Translations under genes and position numbers: made by a program
NCBI GenBank assembly: GCA_002841315.1
Contig: PHEW01000010.1
Location: 16,263 to 80,262, forward strand
Reading direction: 5' to 3'
From: Actinobacteria bacterium HGW-Actinobacteria-4
GTDB taxonomy: Bacteria; Actinomycetota; Actinomycetes; Actinomycetales; Demequinaceae
DNA length: 64,000 bases
Shown here: one piece after another, positions 46,389 to 54,400 of the stretch
Layout: the number at the start of each line of letters is the position of its first letter
Numbering within the stretch: the first letter of the stretch is position 1
Notes under the pieces: model-generated
Database searches by the model: none
What the model was told of the DNA's origin: nothing
The model's input: the letters and a program-made list of their open reading frames with translations, nothing else

Positions 46389-47006
46389 ATGGCCGCCGAA
46401 CACCTCGTCTGGATCGACTGCGAGATGACGGGCCTGGACCCCAAAGCCGACGCCCTTATCGAAGTCGCTGTGCTCGTCACTGACGCCGAACTCAACGTGC
46501 TGGGAGACGGCGTCTCCGTAGTCATCAAGCCCACCAAGAAGGCGCTCGCCCAGATGGGCGACTTTGTGCGCAACATGCACATCGAGTCCGGGTTGCTTCC
46601 CCTGCTCGAGGGCGGGACCACGATGGCCGATGCTGAGGCCCAGGTTCTCGCCTACGTCCAAGCCCAAGTCCCTGCCGGCAAGGCGCCGCTGGCGGGCAAC
46701 ACCGTGGGCATGGACAAGGTGTTCTTGGAGCGAGACATGCCGCGCCTCATTGAGCACCTCCACTACCGGGTGGTCGACGTCAGTTCCATCAAGGAACTGG
46801 TGCGCCGCTGGTACCCGCGGGTGTTCTTCAACGCCCCGCCCAAGACCGGCGGTCACCGCGCGCTGGGCGACATCCAGGACTCCATTCGCGAGCTGAAGTA
46901 CTACCGGCAGACGGTCTTTGTGCCACTCCCCGGACCAGACTCTGACGCCGCACGAGCGGCCACCGCCAAGGTCGCGGACAATGCCGCGTCGCCAGAGCAG
47001 GCGTAG
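46389..47006 (+). CDS. orn: Oligoribonuclease
   Basis: A 205-residue DEDDh 3'-5' exoribonuclease that degrades di- and short oligoribonucleotides (including pGpG). Motifs: LVWIDCEMTGLDP (DxE), NTVGMDKVFLERDMP with the middle aspartate, and HRALGDIQDSIREL with the catalytic histidine and last aspartate. Length agrees with actinobacterial Orn, and it lies in its typical place before tRNA-His. TAGAGT is six bases before the ATG, so the message is likely leaderless. Confidence 0.95.
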   Translation: MAAEHLVWIDCEMTGLDPKADALIEVAVLVTDAELNVLGDGVSVVIKPTKKALAQMGDFVRNMHIESGLLPLLEGGTTMADAEAQVLAYVQAQVPAGKAPLAGNTVGMDKVFLERDMPRLIEHLHYRVVDVSSIKELVRRWYPRVFFNAPPKTGGHRALGDIQDSIRELKYYRQTVFVPLPGPDSDAARAATAKVADNAASPEQA

Positions 47007-47047
47007 GCGCGATACACTTTCACGGCTGATTCGTCAGCAGTTTCATG

Positions 47048-47123
47048 GTGGCTATAGCTCAGGTGGTAGAGCACCTCGTTGTGGTCGAGGGGGTCGCGGG
47101 TTCAAGTCCCGTTAGCCACCCCA
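47048..47123 (+). tRNA. tRNA-His (anticodon GTG)
   Basis: Acceptor GTGGCTA pairs with TAGCCAC; anticodon loop TTGTGGT with GTG; T-arm GCGGG-TTCAAGT-CCCGT; discriminator C73 as in tRNA-His, with an encoded CCA. A G at 47047 could serve as the required G-1. Confidence 0.95.
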
Positions 47124-47128
47124 ACGTT

Positions 47129-47160
47129 GAGGCCCTCGTTGCACATGCAGCGGGGGCCTC
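47129..47160 (+). terminator. Terminator-like hairpin after tRNA-His
   Basis: GAGGCCCTCG pairs with CGGGGGCCTC (one T-G wobble) and an inner TGCA-CA-TGCA extends the stem. It lies six bases after the tRNA-His CCA end and before the DUF4126 gene. Confidence 0.6.
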
Positions 47161-47241
47161 GATGCTTGTGCAACGGCTATCGTGGTGCATTGAGGATGTC
47201 GCGCCCACCGCGCGGCCTCCCTAAGGACCAAGGAGTGTGTC

Positions 47242-47916
47242 ATGATCGCTGCGCTGACCGGAGCTGGACTCTCCGCTGCCGCTGGCCTCAACGCGTTCAT
47301 CCCGTTGCTGGTGGTGGGCCTGTTCGCGCGATTCACCAACTTCATCGAGCTTCCCCAACACCTCATCTGGCTCGAGTCCTGGCCCGCGATCATCATCTCC
47401 GCCACGCTCTTGGGCGCCGAACTCATCTTGGACAAGATCCCCGGCGTCGATCACGTCAACGACCTCATTCAGTCTGCAGTGCGGCCACTCGTGGGCGGCG
47501 TCATCTTTGCCGCGACTTCAGCTGCCACCGTGATTGACCAGAGCTCGTTCTGGCAAGAGAACCCGTTGATCGGCGGCATTGTGGGAGCAGTGGTGGCCGC
47601 GGTCGTTCATACCGCGAAGGCGGCTTCGCGGCCCGCCATCAACGCAGCAACCGGCGGTACCGGCGCGCCGCTGGCCTCGTTCGCCGAAGACGCCACGTCT
47701 GTGGGTCTGTCCTTTGTCGCGATCTTCCTACCCATCCTGGTGATCGGCGTGTTCATCGCGATGGGAATCGCCTTCTACCGAATCATCACCACGGGCCGCA
47801 GACGTCGCGAACGGCGAGCGCTACGCGCCATCGAGACCCGCATGGAGCGAGATCGGGCAGCCGAGGCCACTGGCCGCTCCGCGTGGTGGCGAATCCGGAG
47901 CAAAGACAAGGACTAG
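47242..47916 (+). CDS. DUF4126 family membrane protein
   Basis: A 224-residue protein with about five membrane helices. The start MIAALTGAGLSAAAGLNAFIPLLVVGL and the ESWPAIIISATLLGAELILDKIPGVDH segment are typical of DUF4126. The C-terminal 40 residues are basic (RRRRERRALRAIETRMERDR). Its role is unknown. ATG follows AAGGAG. The stop overlaps the stop of the convergent osmoprotectant ATPase by four bases. Confidence 0.85.
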   Translation: MIAALTGAGLSAAAGLNAFIPLLVVGLFARFTNFIELPQHLIWLESWPAIIISATLLGAELILDKIPGVDHVNDLIQSAVRPLVGGVIFAATSAATVIDQSSFWQENPLIGGIVGAVVAAVVHTAKAASRPAINAATGGTGAPLASFAEDATSVGLSFVAIFLPILVIGVFIAMGIAFYRIITTGRRRRERRALRAIETRMERDRAAEATGRSAWWRIRSKDKD

Positions 47917-48659
47917 GCCGCGTCAAACTCTGCCAGGAAGTCCCGCACAAACGCGTTTGCAGGCTTGGTCGTGACCGCCTCTGGGGTGCCAATCTGTTCC
48001 AGCACTCCCCCGGCAGACAGCACGGCAATGCGGTCTGCCAGCAGCACCGCCTCTCGCATGTCGTGCGTCACCATCATCACCGTGGTGCCCAACGACCGCT
48101 GGAGGGCCAGGAACTCCTTCTGAAGGCGGCGGCGCCCCTGCGGGTCCACGGCGCCGAACGGCTCGTCCATCAGCAACACGGGCGGCCGCACCGCGAGCGC
48201 CCGGGCCACCCCCACCCGCTGACGCTCGCCGCCGGATAGCTCGTGCGGGTAGCGGTCGCCGTAGACGTCCCGTGGCAGTCCCACCAGCTCCAAGAGCTCG
48301 TCCACGCGCGCTTGGGTCTGCGCTCTGTCCCAGCCCAGCAAGCCGGGCACAGTTGAGGCGTTCTGCGAGACAGTCCGGTGCGGAAACAGGCCCACGTGCT
48401 GAATCACGTAACCCACACTCCGCCGCAACTGCACCGCGTCCTGAGCCATGACATCGGCCCCATTGACGTGAATAGTGCCGGACGTGGGCTCGACCAGCCT
48501 GTTGACCATCCGCAGCGTGGTGGACTTCCCGCAACCTGACGGGCCCACCAGGCACATGACCTCGCCGGAAGCGACCGCGAGCGTCAGATCCCCCACGGCA
48601 ACCGCTCCACCCGCGTACTCCTTACGCACGTGGCTGAGGTGAATCGCGGGTTCGCTCAT
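47913..48659 (-). CDS. Osmoprotectant (glycine betaine type) ABC transporter ATP-binding protein
   Basis: A 248-residue ATPase with Walker A GPSGCGKST, signature LSGGERQRVGVARAL, Walker B VLLMDEPFGAVD and the H-loop VTHDMREA. The sequence RMVNRLVEPTSGTIHVNG is typical of the OpuCA/ProV/OpuBA group importing compatible solutes (betaine, carnitine, choline). It lacks the C-terminal CBS domains of OpuCA that sense ionic strength, so activity control must differ. It is divergent from the permeases with only 22 bases between start codons, and TAGCGT six bases upstream of ATG suggests a leaderless message. Confidence 0.9.
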   Translation of the reverse strand: MSEPAIHLSHVRKEYAGGAVAVGDLTLAVASGEVMCLVGPSGCGKSTTLRMVNRLVEPTSGTIHVNGADVMAQDAVQLRRSVGYVIQHVGLFPHRTVSQNASTVPGLLGWDRAQTQARVDELLELVGLPRDVYGDRYPHELSGGERQRVGVARALAVRPPVLLMDEPFGAVDPQGRRRLQKEFLALQRSLGTTVMMVTHDMREAVLLADRIAVLSAGGVLEQIGTPEAVTTKPANAFVRDFLAEFDAA

Positions 48660-48666
48660 CTGGCCA

Positions 48667-48675
48667 CGCTACCGT
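48667..48675. promoter_or_regulatory. Overlapping divergent leaderless -10 boxes
   Basis: Only 22 bases separate the start codons of the ATPase gene (ATG at 48659, minus) and the first permease (GTG at 48682, plus). Each has a TANNNT box exactly six bases before the start: TAGCGT on the minus strand (48671-48666) and TACCGT on the plus strand (48670-48675). The two boxes share the same TA step at 48670-48671. RNA polymerase can occupy only one of them at a time. Confidence 0.55.
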
Positions 48676-48681
48676 AGGGAT

Positions 48682-49347
48682 GTGAGCGTCGCCCCTGACA
48701 ACCCATGGCTCTCGTGGGATTACCTTGAGCGCAACGGCAGCGAGGTGTGGCTCTACGGAACCCAACACCTTCACGTCACGCTGCAGGCGGTGGGCATCGC
48801 GGTGCTGATCGCGCTGCCGCTCGCGATGCTGGCGCGGCAGGTGCGGTGGCTCAGCGGACCCATCCTTGGCATCAGCGGCGTGCTCTACACGATCCCCTCG
48901 TTCGCCCTGTTCGCCCTGCTCGCACCCTTCACCGGAATTGGGCGGACCACCGTACTGATCGGGCTGGTGGCCTACGCGCTGCTCGTGCTGGTGCGCAACA
49001 TGGTGGTGGGCCTCGAGGGCGTGGACCCCGACGTGGTGGACGCCGCCCGCGGGCTAGGCTACGGGCGGATCCGACTGCTCCTGAGCGTCGAACTTCCCAA
49101 CGCGTTGCCCTCGATGGTCGCCGGGCTGCGCCTCGCTACGGTCAGCACCGTCGCCTTAGTCACCGTGGGTGTGGTGGTGGGCTACGGCGGGCTGGGGCAA
49201 CTCATGTTCCGTGGCCTTCAGTCCGACTACCGCGCACAGATCGCCACCGCCTCGCTCCTGTGCTTGGCGCTCGCCCTCGTGCTTGACCTCCTGATAGTGC
49301 TCGCCGCCCGGCTCGCGATGCCATGGGTGAGGAGGCGGACCTCATGA
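48682..49347 (+). CDS. Osmoprotectant ABC transporter permease 1 (OpuCB-like)
   Basis: A 221-residue permease with about five or six helices. The EAA-type loop reads VDAARGLGYGRIRLLLSVELP near residues 115-136, and the ISGVLYTIPSFALFALLAPFTGIG helix is typical of the OpuBB/OpuCB group. Start at GTG 48682 is supported by the six-base spaced -10 box and by an agreed N-terminus with DNPWLSWDYLERNG. Its stop overlaps the second permease (ATGA). Confidence 0.9.
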   Translation: MSVAPDNPWLSWDYLERNGSEVWLYGTQHLHVTLQAVGIAVLIALPLAMLARQVRWLSGPILGISGVLYTIPSFALFALLAPFTGIGRTTVLIGLVAYALLVLVRNMVVGLEGVDPDVVDAARGLGYGRIRLLLSVELPNALPSMVAGLRLATVSTVALVTVGVVVGYGGLGQLMFRGLQSDYRAQIATASLLCLALALVLDLLIVLAARLAMPWVRRRTS

Positions 49348-50075
49348 GCACGGTGGGCGACGCGTGGGAGTACCTCACCACATGGGAGAACTGGACCGGC
49401 ACCGCCGGCCTCACCCGCCCCACGTTTGACGGCGGCTGGCGCTTCGCCAACGACTCGATCATTGCCCTAGGCATCGAACACCTGTACATGACGGCCGCCG
49501 CCGTGGCGATCGCCGCCGCCATCGCGCTACCCCTTGGCGTCTACCTGGGCCACGTGCGGCGCGGCGCGTTTCTCACCGTCCTGATATCCAATGTCTCCCG
49601 CGCCATGCCCACCCTTGCCCTCCTCACCCTGTTCGCAGCATCGGCCATTGGCTTTGGTAACCGCGCCGTCATCATCGCAGCAGCGATCTTCGCGTTCCCG
49701 CCCATCCTCACCAACGCCTTCACCGGAATGGCGGACGTTGACCCCGATGTGCGCGACGCCGCAACCGGGCAGGGCATGACGCGCTTCCAGGTAGCGACGC
49801 GGGTGGAACTGCCGCTCGCGGTTCCGCTCATCGCGGCGGGGCTCCGGACGTCGGCGGTGCAAACCGTGGCGACGGTACCGCTCGCCGCGCTCGTAGCCGG
49901 CGGTGGGTTGGGCGTCATCATCAATACCGGAATCGCCACGCAGCGCTACGGGCAGGTGCTTGCTGGCGGGATCATTGTGGCCACTCTCAGCATGGTTGTC
50001 GATGCTTTGTTGGGGCGCCTGCAGCGACGCGTCACCCCCGCGCCCTTGCGCGCCTCCTCGCGAGTTGCCTCGTAG
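49344..50075 (+). CDS. Osmoprotectant ABC transporter permease 2 (OpuCD-like)
   Basis: A 243-residue permease with five or six helices and the loop VRDAATGQGMTRFQVATRVELP. An amphipathic N-terminal region (AWEYLTTWENWTGTAGLTRP) precedes the first helix, as in other second subunits of this group. The ATG at 49344 overlaps the TGA of the first permease. It pairs with OpuCB-like to form the pore. The gene for the binding protein begins 156 bases downstream. Confidence 0.9.
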   Translation: MSTVGDAWEYLTTWENWTGTAGLTRPTFDGGWRFANDSIIALGIEHLYMTAAAVAIAAAIALPLGVYLGHVRRGAFLTVLISNVSRAMPTLALLTLFAASAIGFGNRAVIIAAAIFAFPPILTNAFTGMADVDPDVRDAATGQGMTRFQVATRVELPLAVPLIAAGLRTSAVQTVATVPLAALVAGGGLGVIINTGIATQRYGQVLAGGIIVATLSMVVDALLGRLQRRVTPAPLRASSRVAS

Positions 50076-50231
50076 ACCTCCCCCCCAGACCCATCCGCCC
50101 GCGCGCCCGCTCCGAACAACGTCTAGCCTGGATGTGGGCATTCAGGGAACATTCGAACCACCCCAGAGGTTTCCCCCATGACACCTGTGTCACCAAGCAC
50201 GCCAATCCCCACCATCACGAGGAGCACAACC

Positions 50232-51221
50232 ATGCACACCCGTCCTGGCACCTTGGCCTTCACGGCTATCGCCGCCCTAGCCCTCGCAGGCTGCACCAGC
50301 GGTGGCGAGGCCACCCCAACGCCAACAACCCCAGCGCCAACCGACACCGTCGCGATGCAGGACTGCCTGCCGGTTCCCGGTGACGCCCTCACGGTTCTTG
50401 CAGATGACCTGATGCTCCAGAACTCCGACAACATCATCCCCGCGATTGGCGCCGACGTTGCCGACGATGCCGTGCTGGAGGCGCTCAACGCCGTGTCCGC
50501 CCAGCTCGACACCGATGGCTTGATCGCGCTCAACCGCGCGGTCGACATTGACCGCCGCACCTCTGCTGAGGTCGCCGCCGAGTGGGTGGACGCCGCAGGC
50601 ATCACGCTCACGTCCACGGGTTCCGGCTCGCTGGTGGTGGGTGCCGCGAACTTCTCCGAGAACATCACGCTTGGCGAGATCTACGCCGAGGTGCTGCGCG
50701 ACGCGGGCTACTCCGTGGAGACCCGCTCCATTGGTAACCGCGAGACCTACCTGCCTGCACTGGTCAGCGGCGAGATCAACATCGTCCCGGAATACGCCGC
50801 CACGTTCGCAGAGTTCCTGAACCTGCGCGCCAATGGCGCCGACGCGGCCCCTGTGGCATCGGGCGACATCGCCGAGACCGTCGCAGCGCTTGCGCCGCTG
50901 GCCGAGGCCGAAGGTCTGGTGATCGGAGAAGCAGCCGCCGCCCAGGACCAGAACGCCTTTGCCGTGACGGAAGCCTTTGCGGCTCAGTACGGCGTCAGCA
51001 CCCTCAGCGAGCTTGCCGAGACGTGCGGACCCATCGTGCTTGGCGGGCCCCCGGAGTGCCCGGAGCGTCCGTTCTGCCAGTTGGGACTCGAGGACACCTA
51101 CGGTATCGAGGTCAGCGAGTTCCGCTCGCTCGACGTTGGTGGCCCGCTCACCAAGACCGCCATCCAGCAGGGTGAGATCGCCGTAGGACTGGTGTTCTCT
51201 TCCGACGGTGCGCTTGGCTAA
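50232..51221 (+). CDS. Osmoprotectant-binding lipoprotein with circularly permuted order
   Basis: A 329-residue lipoprotein with signal peptide ending in lipobox LAGC and a Thr/Pro linker. Residues about 43-122 (LTVLADDLMLQ...IIPAIGADV...ALNAVSAQL...DRRTSAEVAAEWVDAAGI) correspond to what is usually the C-terminal end of the OpuCC/OsmF family. Only after that comes the normal mature N-terminus, SLVVGAANFSENITLGEIYAEVL, and the protein ends at IAVGLVFSSDGALG, the point where canonical proteins continue into the VLEDD segment. So the chain seems circularly permuted, without loss of sequence. Cysteines near residue 275 (TCGPIVLGGPPECPERPFC) and near 38 are conserved-looking. The ATG at 50232 follows GAGGAG; the earlier in-frame ATG at 50178 is not supported. 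Confidence 0.85.
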   Translation: MHTRPGTLAFTAIAALALAGCTSGGEATPTPTTPAPTDTVAMQDCLPVPGDALTVLADDLMLQNSDNIIPAIGADVADDAVLEALNAVSAQLDTDGLIALNRAVDIDRRTSAEVAAEWVDAAGITLTSTGSGSLVVGAANFSENITLGEIYAEVLRDAGYSVETRSIGNRETYLPALVSGEINIVPEYAATFAEFLNLRANGADAAPVASGDIAETVAALAPLAEAEGLVIGEAAAAQDQNAFAVTEAFAAQYGVSTLSELAETCGPIVLGGPPECPERPFCQLGLEDTYGIEVSEFRSLDVGGPLTKTAIQQGEIAVGLVFSSDGALG

Positions 51222-51257
51222 CCGCTCGACAGTGCCCGCAGCGTACGTGGGTGCAAC

Positions 51258-51296
51258 ACACGAAGGCCCGGTCCATTGCGGACCGGGCCTTCGTGT
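51258..51296 (+). terminator. Terminator of the osmoprotectant operon
   Basis: A perfect 17-base stem (ACACGAAGGCCCGGTCC and its complement) around an ATTGC loop, 36 bases beyond the binding-protein stop and before the converging tRNA-Lys. Confidence 0.9.
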
Positions 51297-51309
51297 CTGT
51301 TGCCTACTG

Positions 51310-51382
<73 letters not shown>

Positions 51383-51441
51383 GCGAGGTAACACAATACC
51401 AGTGCTACGGCGTGACGCTGAATCGAGCACTGGCGTGAGGG

Positions 51442-54400
51442 CTATCTGAGCTGCTTCAACTTCTCGAATGTGCTGGCGATCGCGAGCAGAATCGACCCCA
51501 CCACTGCGAACGAGATCAGCCGCACCACCATGTTGGACCCCACCACCAACTGCGCAACGGAGACCACCAGCGCGGTCACAGTGGTCGCGAGGATGGGCGC
51601 GAACCACTTGAGCATCACGCCAGCCAGCGCCAGCATGATGGTCAACGAGGTCAGGATGATGGTGCGCAGCAGCGAGTCGGGCTCAAGCACGAGCGCCACG
51701 TAGCTGGGCACCAGCGCCAGCGCCAAGCCAAAGCCCAGCGCCCGCAGTGAGTGAACGCGCGGCTCCTCGTACATCCACCACAGGCCAATGCCCAGCACGG
51801 TGATCGCCGGCACCGCTGTGTACGCCTCGATCACGCTGATGTTGGCGTCCGCCATGATCAGCGCGGTGCCCAGTGACAGCACCGCGGCGCTGAAGAAGCG
51901 CCCCGGCTTCCAGGTGAGCACCGCGAGTGCCAACCATGCAGCGCCCGCGACCAGCAACGCCACGCCCGCATACGTGAGCGAAGGCGCGAACACAGGTACC
52001 AGAGCCGTAGACAATGCGACGGTCCACGGGGTCAGTTGCAACCCGGCGTCGTGGCCCATCCGGGCCAGCACAATAGCGATCGCCATGATGGCGGCCATCG
52101 CGAAGACCACCGCGAGCCCAGAACCGAGCCCCCAAGCGAGCACGGCATTCGCGACAGCGATGCCGCCGAGGAACGGCGCGCTCAGCAGCGCCCACACCCG
52201 CGTAGCGGCTGAGGCGTCGTCGACCACAGCCCACCATGCGATCGCCGTGGCACCCGCCGCGGTGATCGCGAGCGACCAACTGGCGCCTACGCTCCACCCC
52301 ATCGCAATCACGGCGAGCACAATCGCCACCTCGGGCGACACCCTCAAGACGCGCCGCCATACCATCGCGACTGCCGCGAGGACCAGCAGGCCAATCCACG
52401 CCCACAACACCGGGACAAAGCCACTCGCGAGCGCCACGAACGGCACGGCGATCCAGCCCGCGCCGTTGCGAGCCCGCGGCCACGCGAGTAGCGCGCAGTA
52501 CGCCACAACCGCCGTCACCGCGGGCCACCCAAAGCCGTGGTCGGCATCCTTGAACAGGAGCTCGTCGCTGTACCGCCCCAGTGCCGTCACAGTGTGACCC
52601 AGGAGTGTCGCCGCCACCACGATGACGGCAGGAACCAACCCCAGCAAGATTGGTGCCGCAGATTCGCGCGCCCAGCGACTCGCAAACCATGCGAGGATCG
52701 CGAGCGCCACTGCGGTACTCAGCGTCGCGAGTTGCATGCCAGCACCGAGGCCGGACACCGCAGCCCACGCGCCGATCGACACCACAAAAGCGAAAGGACC
52801 GAAGGTCACGCGGGGCCACCACTTGGCGGCGACGCCAAGGAGCGCAGCCACGAGCGCCACGAGGCCTATGCCGGCGGCCCATGGCATCACGTTGACCTGC
52901 GACGTTGAGTGAGACTGCAGGTCCACCATCGCTCTCACGCCGGCGACGGTCAACCATGTGGTCGCTGCGATGCGCACCGTGAGGCGCGCGCTCCCCGAGG
53001 TCCACACCCTGACAGTGGTCGCGACGAGGATGCTCGTCACGATCGCGGCAAGGATCACCCACAGGTGCGACTGGGCCATCGCTATGCTCCGGGCCTCGCG
53101 ATAAGCGGCCCCGTACTCCATGGACGCGGCCGGCTCGAAGCGATCGAACATCGTGGCACCCGTAGCGACGGTGACAGCCACGGCGCCCGCTGCGGTGGCG
53201 AGTGTGCCCGCAACGCTGATGGCGCTCGTGAGGCGCGTCCCCAGTGCCATGGCGCGCACAGCACCAAAGGCGGTCGCCAGCATCACGGAGGCGCCGCCCA
53301 ACCACCACATTTCCGTCGCGATGGCCTGGTGTTCTTGACCTGCGAGCACCATGCCGAAGCCCCCAAGCAGGACCCCGGCACCCACCAGCACACCCGCGCC
53401 TAGCGCGGGGGCCAGGCCAGCGATGAGCGGCACGCGGTGGGTGTCGTGCAATCGCGTCGCGACCCACATCACCACAGCGGCGACAACAAGCGCCAAAGCC
53501 AGCGCCGCCGCGTCTGCCCAGTCCACGCGATACGCCACTGCCGCGGCAACAGCCGTAGCGAGGAACGCCGCCGGGCCTAACGTGACGCGGGGCCACCAAC
53601 GAGCGAACAGCGCCAGTAGGACCACTGGGAGCACGCTGATGAGAACCGCTACCCACAAGGTGGTGCTCGGGTCTCCCAGGTGGAAGGCTGCGTTGAGTCC
53701 GGAAATCGTCATCACCACCGTGGCACCAATGCCGTTGGCCCACCGTGCGCTGGACGTGGTCCACAGCGCCGTAAACGCTGCGGCGACGAGCGCGGCCACC
53801 GCACCGGATATGGCGAGTGCGCCCTCGATGCGAGTACCCACAGCGTCGGCTATCGCGAAGGCCATTGACGACGCCGCGATCACAATCACGATGGCGCCCA
53901 CCATCGACGTGGTGGATAGTGCCAGCTTGGGGAGCTTCCAGTGCGGCAGCGCGGCGAGCGCGGTGGCGACCAGGGTGGCGGTCAGAGTGGACCAGATGTC
54001 GAGCGCGCCAAAGTCGCTGCCGCCGCCAATGCGTGCCAGGAGCGCGAACGCTGTCCAAACAGCCGTACCAAGACCCCATGCGAACGCAGGCGTCAGACCA
54101 AGCGCAATCAGGGGCTTCCAGGTAGCTGGCAAGCGCACGCCGCCCCACAGGAGAGCCGCCACCGCTGCCATGGTGATCGCGCCAATGGCCGCGTTGCCCA
54201 CCCCAAAGTGGGCCGAGATGCCCGCGGTCACCACGGTGAACAGCAGGGCCGCCGCGCTGAGTGTGACGCGCGGCCACCAGCGAGCACTGACCACCAGGAT
54301 CACGAGTGGCACGAGGGCCACCAGCAGGCCCCACACAAACGGCAGTTCGCCCTGCCGCAATGCCCACGATGCGTGGAACCCCGCCACCGTCAGGAATACC

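Noticed and set aside
50178..51221. Frameshift or truncation of the osmoprotectant-binding protein at its C-terminus
   Set aside because: The missing C-terminal segment is present at the N-terminus instead, and downstream of the stop there is no remnant before the terminator, so permutation fits better than truncation.
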